A DNA stretch of 33,298 bases, from the NCBI GenBank assembly GCA_902794825.1, contig CADBIU010000022.1, positions 1-33,298 of the forward strand, read 5' to 3'. The first letter of the stretch is position 1. Each line of letters starts with the position of its first letter. The stretch comes from an uncultured Lachnospiraceae bacterium. Lineage in GTDB: Bacteria > Bacillota > Clostridia > Lachnospirales > Lachnospiraceae. A model generated the notes under the pieces. It saw only the letters and a list, made by a program, of their open reading frames with translations, did not search any database and was not told the DNA's origin. The position numbers and the translations under genes were made by a program. Shown in pieces: positions 1 through 8,149 of the stretch.

Positions 1-108
1 TTACTATGATATTTTTTTCTCTTCTTTTCCCCAGTTATCTCCGATCCAGACGCTCAGCGGGAGTGTCATTTTGAGGATCAACGGGAGTGGGAAGGGACAA
101 ATCTGCAA

Positions 109-1095
109 TTATTCATACTCTACAGTTGCCGGCGGCTTAGGCGTGAAATCGTAAAGAACACGATTTATGCCGGGGACCTCTGTGATGATACGCTGAACGA
201 GGTGGTCGATCAGCTCGTCAGGCAGGTGCTCGACGGTGACTTCCATGACATCGGTGGTGTTGATGGCACGGATGATGCAAGGCCAGTCGAAGGTGCGCTT
301 GCCGTTCTTGACGCCGGTGGACTTGAAGTCCGGAACGACGGTGAAGTACTGCCATACTTTGCCCTCGAGACCGTTCTTGGCGAACTCTTCGCGAAGGATC
401 GCGTCGGATTCGCGGACTGCTTCGAGTCTGTCGCGGGTGATCGCGCCGGGGCAGCGTACGCCGAGGCCGGGGCCCGGGAAGGGCTGGCGGTCAACCATGC
501 TGGCGGGAAGGCCGAGCTCTCTGCCAACCATACGGACTTCGTCCTTGAAGAGGATCTTGACGGGCTCAACGAGCTCGAAACGGGAAGCGATGTCTTCCGG
601 AAGGCCGCCTGCGTTGTGGTGCGCCTTGATGCCGGCTTCGCTCTCGAGAATGTCGGGCCAGATGGTTCCCTGTGCCAGGAACTTCACGCCGTCGAGCTTT
701 CTGGCTTCGTCAGCGAATACGTCGATGAACTCCTCGCCGATGATGTGTCTCTTCTCTTCGGGATCGGAGACGCCTGCGAGTTTGTCAAGGAAGCGGTCTA
801 CCGCGTCGACATAGATGAGGTTCGCGTTCATCTCGTCGCGGAAAACTCTGATGACCTGCTCGGGCTCGCCTTTGCGAAGAAGGCCGTGGTTTACGTGAAC
901 GGAAATCAGCTGCTTGCCGACTGCCTTGATCAGAAGCGCTGCTACTACAGAGGAATCAACACCTCCGGACAGTGCCAGCAGTACCTTGTTATCGCCGATC
1001 TGCGCGCGGAGCTCTTTAACCTGCTCCTCAATGAATGCCTGCGCGAGAGCGGGAGTCGTGATTCTTTCCATATTTTCGGGTCTTCTCTCTGTCAT
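109..1095 (-). CDS. guaA: GMP synthase ATP-pyrophosphatase subunit lacking the glutaminase domain
   Basis: Converts XMP to GMP by ATP-dependent amination in de novo purine synthesis, acting in the cytoplasm. The 328-residue protein has the PP-loop SGGVDSS near residue 45, the RQPFPGPGLGVRCPG signature of the GMP synthase C-terminal half, and a C-terminus ending KPPATVEYE as in GuaA. The N-terminal class I glutamine amidotransferase domain of the usual ~515-residue bacterial enzyme is absent, so this resembles the two-subunit form known from archaea. It would need a separate glutaminase partner or free ammonia. The ATG at 1095 is chosen because AGGAGG lies just upstream; a longer reading to 1131 has no better site. 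It is the last gene of a minus-strand group, 211 bp downstream of the M32 peptidase. No glutaminase gene is visible in the window. Confidence 0.93.
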   Translation of the reverse strand: MTERRPENMERITTPALAQAFIEEQVKELRAQIGDNKVLLALSGGVDSSVVAALLIKAVGKQLISVHVNHGLLRKGEPEQVIRVFRDEMNANLIYVDAVDRFLDKLAGVSDPEEKRHIIGEEFIDVFADEARKLDGVKFLAQGTIWPDILESEAGIKAHHNAGGLPEDIASRFELVEPVKILFKDEVRMVGRELGLPASMVDRQPFPGPGLGVRCPGAITRDRLEAVRESDAILREEFAKNGLEGKVWQYFTVVPDFKSTGVKNGKRTFDWPCIIRAINTTDVMEVTVEHLPDELIDHLVQRIITEVPGINRVLYDFTPKPPATVEYE

Positions 1096-1177
1096 TGATT
1101 CCTCCTGTATCAGAATTAATCTTCTTATCAACTATATTGCAACATTTTAACCGCTCCGGGGGCTTCGCACAATTCAA

Positions 1178-1192
1178 AATATTGACAATATT
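1178..1192. promoter_or_regulatory. Perfect 7-1-7 dyad upstream of the GMP synthase gene
   Basis: AATATTG-A-CAATATT is a perfect inverted repeat in the 211-bp gap before the GMP synthase gene, about 80 bp upstream of its start. It could be an operator for a dimeric regulator, but no matching family was recognised. The gap also holds two imperfect copies of a GGGATCACAGC-type sequence near 1258 and 1302, close to the end of the M32 gene. No guanine-riboswitch-like structure was seen. Confidence 0.25.
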
Positions 1193-1306
1193 ACCCCTCT
1201 GAAACAGCCATTAACTGACAGATTTTGCAGTACCGGTAAGATTGTGCGCCCGGTTCCGGGATCACAGCTCCCCTATCACTGGCAGTTTATGTTCCCGGCC
1301 TCGGGA

Positions 1307-2782
1307 TCACAGCCCGTAGAGTTCGGAATATTTTGCCTCCAGATAGTCCAGGAAGTCTACAGGAGTGAACTTGCGCCCGGTGATGTCTTTGATCCATTCC
1401 TTGGGTGAGAGTCTGTCTGCTCTGTCAAAAACATGCCCGATCATCCAGTTATTGAGCGGCGCAAAGTTTCCTTCGCGGATCGCGGCGTTTACGTCCACCT
1501 CTTCCTTGAGCCGGTTGTAGTACATGGCGTTGTAGAAGTTGCCGATGGCGTAGGTCGGGAAATATCCGAAGCCGGAAGTCCAGTGCACATCCTGCAGGGC
1601 TCCCTCTCTGTCGGAAGAAGGGCACACGCCCAGGTATTCCTGATATTTCCTGTTCCAGAGTGCAGGAATATCTTCCACCTTGATCTCGCTCGCGAAGAGC
1701 GCTTTCTCGATCTCATAGCGGATGATGATGTGGAAGGTGTAGGTGAACTCGTCCGCCTCAGTGCGGATCAGCGAAGGGCTGACCGCGTTCGGGAACACCT
1801 CGCAGACCTTGGGATATACAAAGTGCACGAAAGCTTCCGACCGGCCGATCCTGTTCTCATAGAAGCGGGAGACCGACTCGTGCATGCCCAATGTTTTGCC
1901 GCCTATGATGAAGTGGTCGTGGTTCTCCTGGGGCTGGTTCTGGTCGAACAGCGCGTGCCCGCCCTCGTGAATGGTCGAATACATCGAGGACAGGAACCTT
2001 GTCGGATAATAATGCGTCGTAATGCGGGTGTCGAATCGTCCCATTCCCGCCGTGAAGGGATGCTCTGAGGTCGTAAAGGCGCCGCGGTTGAAATTGAAGC
2101 CCATCTGTGTGAGGAGCCATTTTACCATCTTCGCCTGCTGCTCGTCCTCCACGCGCCGGCTCAGGAAGTCCGTGCGGATCTTCTTGGGGCTCTTGCGGAT
2201 TTTCTCCAGCAGCGGGATCAGGCGCTCTTTGCAGGCCCCGAAGGTCTCGTCCAGCACATCCGAAGTCATGCCCCTCTCATAATCGTCCAGCAGTGTATCA
2301 TAAGCAGTCTTGCCCGCAGCGTCCGCGCCGCGCAGCTCGATCATGCGCCGGTTTGTGTCCGCCACTTCTTTCAGGGAAGGCGCAAAAAGACTGTAGTCGC
2401 CGGCTTCCCTCGCCTTGCTCCAGTTCACGAAAGCGCGGTTGAAAGTCAGCATGAACTCGTGCTGAAGTTCAGGCGTCACGTTTTTGCTCTGCAGGTAGTT
2501 TCTGTGCAGCTGCTCCGCCATCACGCGGTCAAGCTCCTCCAGCTCACTTCTGCGCTCGTACAGGTACTCCGCCGCCTCGATAAAAGCGGGATCTTTGATC
2601 AGCTTATAGGACTGATTGTTGAGAAAAGCCCAGACTTCGCCCTGCTCCTCCATCGCGTCGATGGGGCAGATCGTCTCCTGGTCGTAGCTCAGGACGTTGA
2701 CCGCGTGGTCGTATTTCTCGGCGAGCGCCAGGGTCTGTTTTACATGCTGCAGTTTCTGTTCCAGTGTTGTGTTTTGTGTCAT
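1307..2782 (-). CDS. Carboxypeptidase M32 (thermostable carboxypeptidase 1 family)
   Basis: Zinc-dependent metallocarboxypeptidase that removes C-terminal residues from peptides, probably in the cytoplasm since no signal peptide is seen. The 491-residue length is normal for the family. The zinc motif HEGGH (HExxH) is at residues 272-276. It is followed by the M32 signatures MHESVSRFYENRIGRS, RTEADEFTYTFHIIIRYE and DVHWTSGFGYFPTYAIGN, so the active site looks complete. The start at 2782 has an AGGAG-type site a few bases upstream. It begins 20 bp after the DUF89-GNAT gene ends, which suggests co-transcription with that gene and the MBL gene. Confidence 0.93.
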   Translation of the reverse strand: MTQNTTLEQKLQHVKQTLALAEKYDHAVNVLSYDQETICPIDAMEEQGEVWAFLNNQSYKLIKDPAFIEAAEYLYERRSELEELDRVMAEQLHRNYLQSKNVTPELQHEFMLTFNRAFVNWSKAREAGDYSLFAPSLKEVADTNRRMIELRGADAAGKTAYDTLLDDYERGMTSDVLDETFGACKERLIPLLEKIRKSPKKIRTDFLSRRVEDEQQAKMVKWLLTQMGFNFNRGAFTTSEHPFTAGMGRFDTRITTHYYPTRFLSSMYSTIHEGGHALFDQNQPQENHDHFIIGGKTLGMHESVSRFYENRIGRSEAFVHFVYPKVCEVFPNAVSPSLIRTEADEFTYTFHIIIRYEIEKALFASEIKVEDIPALWNRKYQEYLGVCPSSDREGALQDVHWTSGFGYFPTYAIGNFYNAMYYNRLKEEVDVNAAIREGNFAPLNNWMIGHVFDRADRLSPKEWIKDITGRKFTPVDFLDYLEAKYSELYGL

Positions 2783-2802
2783 TATGTCGTCTCCTTATCT
2801 GT

Positions 2803-4247
2803 TCAGCCCTCCAGCGGCTTAACCATCTCATGCCAGCTCCCACCGCCCCACGTGGAATCCGAGATTCCCAAATCCGTAAAGCCGAGCTTCTCGTACAGCC
2901 CGACTTTCTCCTCGTGCGCCGTCAGGACCATGCGGTGCTTTCCCTTCACCTGGCTCCAAATACCATAGAGCTTCATAAGCTCCCTCGCAAGTCCCTGACC
3001 TCGATACTCGGGCAAAATATCGAGTCCCAGAAGGTACACAGTCTGCGCCGCAGGATCATTGAGCGACAGATCTGTAAAGAATTCGTCCTTAAAGCGCGCC
3101 TCATCTGAGGAAATCCCGCACAGGAACCCGGCGACTTTCCCGGTCCCGCGGTCCACCGCCACGAGAAACTGCTCCGGGATCTTCTCAACGAATCTGCACA
3201 TGATCTCCATCGGCTTAGCCTCTTCCGGCGGAAAGCAGATTCTGTCCATCTCTCCGGCCTGCGTGCCCTCCTCGGGGAGGATCTGTCTGAAGCGATAGCG
3301 CTTGAGGAGTGCCTCATCCGCATATACATTAAACAGGATCTCCGGATCCTCATAGGCCAGAATCCCCGTGAACTGCGGCACCTTGAAGCGGTCCATGAAC
3401 AGCATGCACTTGCACATGAAGATGAAGAAAATGTTATACCCGCAGCCGTAAAGCGTCTCGTAGTTGGCCTGCCCCTTGGCAATGACCACATCGGCATGGG
3501 CGATCGTCTCCCGCGCCTCCCGTGACAAAATACGGAGCACCGTCCCGTCAGTCGCCGTACCGTTACCTATGCAGCGCCCCAGTTTAGTGAGGCCGACCTG
3601 CTCCGCGTCCTCCAGTGTCGCGTCGTTGGCGACCGGCCCTCCTCTTACGATCACGGTGATCGACAGATCCGGGTTCATGCGGAGAAACTGGCGGAGCAAT
3701 ATTTTGTCCATTACAATTTCGCCGCAGTTGTCGGTGATAAGGGCCAAGGTGCGCGCTGTCCCCGCTTGCTCTCGCAGCTGCTCCAATGTGTCCGCGTCAA
3801 CTGTGATATCCGGCGCGCGGTCGATCAGCTCCATGAGCTTGCTCTCCTCGACCTTGTCCAGCGCGGCAAAATCGATGAAATTTCCCATCATCGCGTACTG
3901 CACAGCGCTCTTAAATCGATGAAATTTCCCATCATCGCGTACTGCACAGCGCTCTTAAGCGGATCCGCCGAGGCTTCGACCCGCTTTTCCAGCTCCGGCT
4001 CGATCTCCAGCATCAGCGCGTTAAAATGACGTTTGATCTGCGCGTAATCCATCTCTCCCTCGCCAAACAGGCGCTTTCTGAGCGCCTTGACCTCGTAGAA
4101 AACCTCCGGTCCGGTGGGCACCGCTCCTGTTTGGTCCGTGATCCTGACCAGAGTCTCCCGGTACTCCCTGACCAGTTCCTCCGGAGCATCCTCCGGATAG
4201 TTATTAATGTGCTTGTTCAGCATACAATCTTTACATGTGCTGTTCAT
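2803..4247 (-). pseudogene. DUF89 (ARMT1-like phosphatase) fused to a GNAT acetyltransferase, frameshifted by a 44-bp tandem duplication
   Basis: The 5' part (4247 down to about 3900) encodes the DUF89 N-terminus with CKDC near the start. The 3' part (3903 down to 2803) carries on in another frame with the DUF89 motifs TDNCGEIVMD, NDAT and AKGQANYETL, then a GNAT domain with LDILPEYRGQGLARELM and LYEKLGFTDLG. Both frames cross the peptide QYAMMGNFID because a 44-bp unit is repeated in tandem at 3869-3956. Removing one copy leaves 1401 bp, an exact 467-codon frame. DUF89 proteins are metal-dependent damage-control phosphatases; GNAT domains transfer acetyl groups. The start overlaps the MBL stop as TAATG, indicating translational coupling. 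The gene is broken as read, although slippage could restore it, and an assembly error is possible. Confidence 0.85.
3869..3956. repeat. Perfect 44-bp tandem duplication inside the DUF89-GNAT gene
   Basis: Copy 1 is 3869-3912 and copy 2 is 3913-3956, identical throughout. The unit length is 3n+2, so the second copy shifts the frame. Two further matching bases after copy 2 are compatible with slippage, microhomology repair, or an uncollapsed contig overlap. Confidence 0.97.
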
Positions 4248-5377
4248 TATTTCCTCTTATATCCGGTAATCATCGTCATAACAAAGCATGCCACCGTACC
4301 CCATGCAAAAAATCTATGCCATTTCATGTAGTCTCTCCTCTTCTTTTGTGCCGATTTGGCGGTTTCTGAACTCTTTATTGATTGTGCTGTTGCGGGTGAT
4401 GAATTCTTAGAAGCTTCTGTGTTTTTTGCCGGCTCTGAATCCTGTGACTGATCCACTTTCTCACGAACACTCCACACGATCCTATCAATTCCAGTGCGGA
4501 TCCTGATCTCATCTCCGCTGTGTACATAGTGCAGCTGATTTCCCATCAGCTTCTTCATGGCGTTGTAAGGCTCGACGCCTGTGCAGTGGCCGGTATAGAA
4601 CACTGTTTTATACTGCCTCAAAGCCAGCGCCGTGTCGATGATCATGTTGATGTCCTCGTCCGAGTAGTTGTGCTTCTTCATCATGTGGAAGCCGCTGATC
4701 ACAAAGTCCGGTTCTTCACCAAAGAGCTCACAATACCTGTCCATGATATTGAAAATTCCGTGATGGGCGCAGCCTGAGAGCAGCACTTTTTTGACACCCT
4801 CGCTGATCACGAGGCACTGCTCGTGGGCGAAGTCATCCTGAACAAATCCTTCTTCCGTTTTCTTCTTCAGGCGCTGATTGGTGGATGGTATGACGTGTTC
4901 ACTTCCGATTCCGGAGAAAAGGGACAGTTCTTCGTCAATATGGTAGATTCCGTCTGCTGCCTTGGTTTTCTCACCGGCTTCCGGTTTGGCTTCCAGGCTG
5001 GCTTCCGCGCTCACCTTAACCACCTGCGGCAGCTCCTGTATCTCTTTCGCGAGCCCGATATAATGCGGCTCACCGGCCTTATCCATAGAGTAATACTCTC
5101 CAAAGGCCGCTTCCGGAACATAAATCTTCGCAGTCGGATTGATCTTTGCAAACGGAAGGATCCCGCCGCCATGATCGTAATGTCCGTGGCTGAGCACGAC
5201 TGTATCCACCTGAGTCAGGTCGATACCAAGTTTCTCTGCATTCTCGAGCAGCAGATCCGTCTGTCCGGTGTCCATAAGAAGCTTGTGTTTCTCCGTCTCA
5301 ATATAAAAGCACAGTCCGTGCTCGACTCCGCAGCCCGAGGTGCCTTCTGTGTTTTCGACAAGGTTAATTATGCGCAT
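4247..5377 (-). CDS. MBL-fold metallohydrolase with C-terminal membrane anchor
   Basis: Metallo-beta-lactamase-fold hydrolase of 376 residues from the chosen start. It contains the metal motif SHGHYDHGGG, then CAHHGIFN and YTGHCTGVEPYNAMKKL, an arrangement typical of the MBL branch related to dihydropterin/RFA-P synthase-like proteins. The substrate cannot be told from sequence. After the catalytic domain comes a Ser/Lys/Ala-rich linker (about residues 310-350) and a C-terminal hydrophobic segment FFAWGTVACFVMTMITG followed by YKRK, which suggests tail anchoring with the enzyme on the cytoplasmic side. The start at 5377 is preferred over 5404 because GAAGGAGGTACC lies directly upstream. The stop overlaps the DUF89 start (TAATG). 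Confidence 0.88.
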   Translation of the reverse strand: MRIINLVENTEGTSGCGVEHGLCFYIETEKHKLLMDTGQTDLLLENAEKLGIDLTQVDTVVLSHGHYDHGGGILPFAKINPTAKIYVPEAAFGEYYSMDKAGEPHYIGLAKEIQELPQVVKVSAEASLEAKPEAGEKTKAADGIYHIDEELSLFSGIGSEHVIPSTNQRLKKKTEEGFVQDDFAHEQCLVISEGVKKVLLSGCAHHGIFNIMDRYCELFGEEPDFVISGFHMMKKHNYSDEDINMIIDTALALRQYKTVFYTGHCTGVEPYNAMKKLMGNQLHYVHSGDEIRIRTGIDRIVWSVREKVDQSQDSEPAKNTEASKNSSPATAQSIKSSETAKSAQKKRRDYMKWHRFFAWGTVACFVMTMITGYKRK

Positions 5378-5540
5378 TGGTACCTCCTTCTGATCTTCTT
5401 CCATGTAGCAACTGTGAGGCTCTTTTCGCCTGTAATTACCTACTAATCAAGTGCAAATCAATAGTATCAAAACGGCGGAAGGGGTGCAAGGGGAGGGTGT
5501 CGGGGTACCTAAGTGGCAGAAATGTCTCAATTCGAGTTTT

Positions 5541-5872
5541 TTGCCATTTGAGTGCCCCTGGAGCATCTCCAGCGCCACTCAAATGGCAGAAAGCCCAGAA
5601 TTCAAGCAAATTGCCGCCGAAGTGCCCCTGGAGTTCCTCCAGCGCCACTCAAACGGCAGAAAGCCTTGAAATCAAGCAAATTGCCGCCGAAGTGCCCCTG
5701 GAGTTCCTCCAGCGCCACTCAAACGGCAGAAAGCCTTGAAATCAAGCAAATTGCCGCTGAAGTGCCCCTGGACAACCTCCAGCGGCACTCAAACGGCAGA
5801 AGACAAGCAAATCAAGCAAATTGCCGCTGAAGTGCCCCTGGACAACCTCCAGCGGCACTCAAACGGCAGCAA
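5541..5872 (+). repeat. Hairpin array 1: five hairpins at exactly 70-bp spacing
   Basis: 27-bp imperfect palindromes of the type GTGCC(C/G)CTGGAGnnnCTCCAGCG(G/C)CAC start at 5552, 5622, 5692, 5762 and 5832. Each linker of about 43 bp is conserved and has its own dyad (CGGCA near the left, TTGCCG near the right, with CTTGAAATCAAG between). Partial copies extend left to about 5510. The array lies between divergent genes: the minus-strand MBL gene and the plus-strand Rpn-like gene. A period of 70 is not a multiple of 3, so short reading frames here are incidental. Copies 1-3 carry two stem mismatches and copies 4-5 one. Confidence 0.95.
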
Positions 5873-5892
5873 ATCCCTAAATCATTCCAAAA

Positions 5893-5953
5893 CCTCCAAA
5901 CCGGTTGAACAACTATAAGAAAAGATATTTGGCGTCATTATGTGATGCCTGTT
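5893..5953. repeat. Shared array-adjacent motif, copy 1
   Basis: About 55 bp closely similar to 10331-10387, both lying to the right of a hairpin array. The core reads GGTTGAACAACTATAAGAAAAG, containing GTTG-AA-CAAC, followed by GGCGTCA...TGATGCC, a 7-bp stem with one G-U wobble. It precedes the Rpn-like gene by about 230 bp. It may be a promoter, an RNA element or the end of a mobile element; the sequence does not decide. Confidence 0.75.
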
Positions 5954-5982
5954 CTTTTCCTGTATGCCGCCAGTGAAGCGCC

Positions 5983-6011
5983 TTGACTTTTGCCTGTTAC
6001 GAGACTATGTT
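5983..6011 (+). promoter_or_regulatory. Candidate sigma-70-type promoter for the Rpn-like gene
   Basis: TTGACT at 5983-5988, a 17-bp spacer, and TATGTT at 6006-6011. It lies about 170 bp upstream of the start at 6182, leaving a sizeable untranslated leader in which nothing else was recognised. Confidence 0.5.
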
Positions 6012-6181
6012 ATTTCTATCGGAGCAGTTTCTATGCTCCACAGCAGAAAATTCACTTCTTACATCCTATCTGATATTTCCTGCTGACAACAACCATTCAC
6101 ATCAGGCAGGGAATACCGGATTTGCATGTATTTGACATGTCGACTCCCTGTCTGCCACACATCCAAGTCAGGAGGTACGGC

Positions 6182-7177
6182 ATGAGTTTCAACAATCAGT
6201 ATTTTGACACCGTCGATGGTTCTTCTAACAGGAGTTCTTCCCTTTCCAAGTGGGAAAACCTGACGATAAAGGACCGCTTTCTATTTGCCAAGGTAATGGG
6301 ACAGAAGGAAAACTGTCTTCCCCTTCTGCAAAGGCTTTTCCCCGAACTCCAGATTACAGATATCCGATACGTCGAAGCAGAAAAGACTGTAGAAGGATCC
6401 ATTGACTCTAAGGCAGTCCGTCTCGATGTTTACGTGAGGGATTCTGACCAGCGCGCTTTTACGCTGGAAATGCAGGTATATGACAAAGGGAACCTTCCCA
6501 TGCGAAGCCGTTACTATGGCTCAATGATGGATGAAAACCTGCTCAGCACCGGGCAGGATTACGACGAAATCATGCCGGCTTACGTCATCTTCATCTGTCC
6601 CTTTGACCTGTTCGGGAAAGGACTTCATCGCTATACTTTCATGAACTTCTGTAAAGAGGATTTCTCCATTCCGTTAGGAGATGGTTCTGCCAAAATATTC
6701 CTCAACACGAAGGGGACTGCAGACGATGTGTCAAAAGAAGTTCTGGCATTCTTAAATTATGTTAATGGAATTGCTGCACCTGATGACGAATACGTTTCGC
6801 TGCTCGATCAGGCTGTAAAAAGGGCCAGAAAGAATGCTGTATGGAGGCGTGAATTCATGAATTACGAGATGGAAATGAGATACGAGAGGAAAATGGCAAG
6901 AAAGGAAGGCCTCGCAGAAGGTCGTGCGGAAGGTCGTGCGGAAGGTCGTGCAGAAGGTCGTGCAGAAGGTCGTGCAGAAGGTCGTGCAGAAGGTGAACAG
7001 CTTAAACTGATTCAAATTGTTGCAAAAAAAGTCCTGAAAGGAAAGAGTCTTTCAGTGATTGCATCTGAACTGGAAGAAACAGAGGACTCAATCAAGCCGA
7101 TTTACGATTCACTGGTTTCAACCCCCGGAGCAGGTCCGGAAGAGATACTTGATCACTTACAGAAAGAGTTATGTTAA
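6182..7177 (+). CDS. Rpn-family PD-(D/E)XK nuclease / putative transposase
   Basis: 331-residue protein of the Rpn (recombination-promoting nuclease) / PDDEXK_2 family, often annotated as a transposase. The N-terminal domain has LTIKDRFLFAKVMG, then VRLDVYV and LEMQVYD, giving the D...ExQ form of the nuclease core, followed by RSRYYGSMMDENLLSTGQDY and FICPFDLFGKG. A helical, highly charged C-terminal part contains seven EGRA-type repeats (about residues 242-272) encoded by 12-bp DNA repeats, typical of the family. Family members cut DNA and promote RecA-independent recombination in Escherichia coli. The start at 6182 is preferred because AGGAGG is 6 bp upstream; a longer frame from 6122 has no site. 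It follows hairpin array 1 and the shared motif. Confidence 0.88.
   Translation: MSFNNQYFDTVDGSSNRSSSLSKWENLTIKDRFLFAKVMGQKENCLPLLQRLFPELQITDIRYVEAEKTVEGSIDSKAVRLDVYVRDSDQRAFTLEMQVYDKGNLPMRSRYYGSMMDENLLSTGQDYDEIMPAYVIFICPFDLFGKGLHRYTFMNFCKEDFSIPLGDGSAKIFLNTKGTADDVSKEVLAFLNYVNGIAAPDDEYVSLLDQAVKRARKNAVWRREFMNYEMEMRYERKMARKEGLAEGRAEGRAEGRAEGRAEGRAEGRAEGEQLKLIQIVAKKVLKGKSLSVIASELEETEDSIKPIYDSLVSTPGAGPEEILDHLQKELC
6917..6993 (+). repeat. 12-bp coding tandem repeat (EGRA units)
   Basis: The unit GAAGGTCGTGC(A/G) is repeated about six to seven times without interruption inside the Rpn-like gene. The length is a multiple of 3, so copy-number changes would add or remove AEGR units without breaking the frame. 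Confidence 0.93.
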
Positions 7178-7225
7178 TGGCCCGTTGTACAGGCCGCTGC
7201 CAATTGGATCAAGGGAGATGTCCAA

Positions 7226-8068
7226 ATGAGTACCTACGATCTCAAGCGACTTGAAGTCGCCATCCAATACATCCGGCGCATGTCAGACGGCAAGAACCCC
7301 GTCACCAACAGACCTGCCCCGGAAAACGAAGTCCTGAACAACATGAACGTCCATCGCTGCCTGAAGTTCATCGACGAAGTGCTGACCGACGTCCACAAAA
7401 GCGGCGGAACCGTCGGCATGATCTCGCAGCGCGCCCTCAAACAATCTGTCTCCGAGATCTTCCCTTACGATGCACTGGCGCAGTACCGGTATCTGCAGGA
7501 CCAGCAGATTTCCTACTTCCTGAAACAGCTCGAAGAATACCTGCCGGAAGGTCAAAAAATACCCGTCCCCGCCACAACGATCACCTTATGGATGCGAGAA
7601 AACGGGTACCTGGAGAAAAAAGTGCTCAACGATACCGGCAAAGAAAACTCAGTTCCCACCAGGAAAGGCGAGAACCTTGGGCTCTATATGGAGAAAGCCG
7701 GCGCCTATCCCAACGAGTACTACCGCGTATTTTATAATGAGTCAGCGCAACGCTTTATCATCGATAACTTCCGCCGTATTCTGACCGAATCCGAGGAGAT
7801 CCGTGAGCGAAACCGCAGAGAGAAGAAAAAAGATGCTCCGCCGCGCAGCGCGCGGCAGAGTGCAGGCAATACTAAGCAGAGCAGTGCTCCAAGCAGACAA
7901 GGAACCAGCAATGTTACCGATTCTGGAAATCCTGACAACATATCTCAGGCACTCATGCAACACAACTTCAAGCCTTCGGAGTCTGCTCCTGTGGAAGACC
8001 TCCCTCAGGAATACTACGACATGCTCAGCGAAGGGTGGGCTCCCTCGGATGACGGGGTACCGTGGTAA
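7226..8068 (+). CDS. Conserved-looking hypothetical protein
   Basis: 280 residues, not recognised. Residues 1-190 look like a compact, mainly helical domain (conspicuous stretches RLEVAIQYIRRMSDGKNP and FFLKQLEEYLPEG-like segments). It is followed by a basic Ser/Gln/Arg-rich linker (about 195-245) and a short acidic C-terminal tail ending PSDDGVPW. No signal peptide or membrane segment is seen. The start at 7226 has AAGGGAG eight bases upstream. It lies 48 bp after the Rpn-like gene on the same strand, so the two are probably co-transcribed. It ends at a strong convergent terminator. The function is unknown. Confidence 0.8.
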   Translation: MSTYDLKRLEVAIQYIRRMSDGKNPVTNRPAPENEVLNNMNVHRCLKFIDEVLTDVHKSGGTVGMISQRALKQSVSEIFPYDALAQYRYLQDQQISYFLKQLEEYLPEGQKIPVPATTITLWMRENGYLEKKVLNDTGKENSVPTRKGENLGLYMEKAGAYPNEYYRVFYNESAQRFIIDNFRRILTESEEIRERNRREKKKDAPPRSARQSAGNTKQSSAPSRQGTSNVTDSGNPDNISQALMQHNFKPSESAPVEDLPQEYYDMLSEGWAPSDDGVPW

Positions 8069-8083
8069 AGAAAATGGCATATG

Positions 8084-8120
8084 AAAAGCCGCCGCACCTC
8101 CAAGGTACGGCGGCTTTAAT
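8084..8120. terminator. Bidirectional rho-independent terminator
   Basis: Perfect 10-bp stem AAAGCCGCCG / CGGCGGCTTT at 8085-8094 and 8108-8117, with A and T runs at the ends. It lies between the convergent hypothetical gene (ending 8068) and DUF362 gene (ending 8150). Confidence 0.85.
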
Positions 8121-8149
8121 CATTCCGCTAAACAATCTTTCTCAGTCTC

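Noticed and set aside
202-1098. 298-codon open frame on the plus strand
   Set aside because: It is antisense to the clearly conserved GMP synthase gene and has no family motifs.
1096-1306. Guanine riboswitch before the GMP synthase gene
   Set aside because: I looked for a purine-aptamer-like three-way junction and found no matching conserved segments.
3888-4247. Independent 119-residue gene
   Set aside because: It is the N-terminal part of the DUF89 gene, separated only by the 44-bp duplication.
5541-5872. CRISPR array
   Set aside because: The linkers are as conserved as the palindromes, the period is 70 bp, and no cas genes are present.
5451-5918. Short coding genes across the hairpin arrays
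   Set aside because: The 70-bp period is not a multiple of 3, and the frames have no ribosome binding sites or conserved products.
7803-8084. Second gene overlapping the hypothetical at 7226
   Set aside because: Alternate frame of the basic linker region, with no ribosome binding site.
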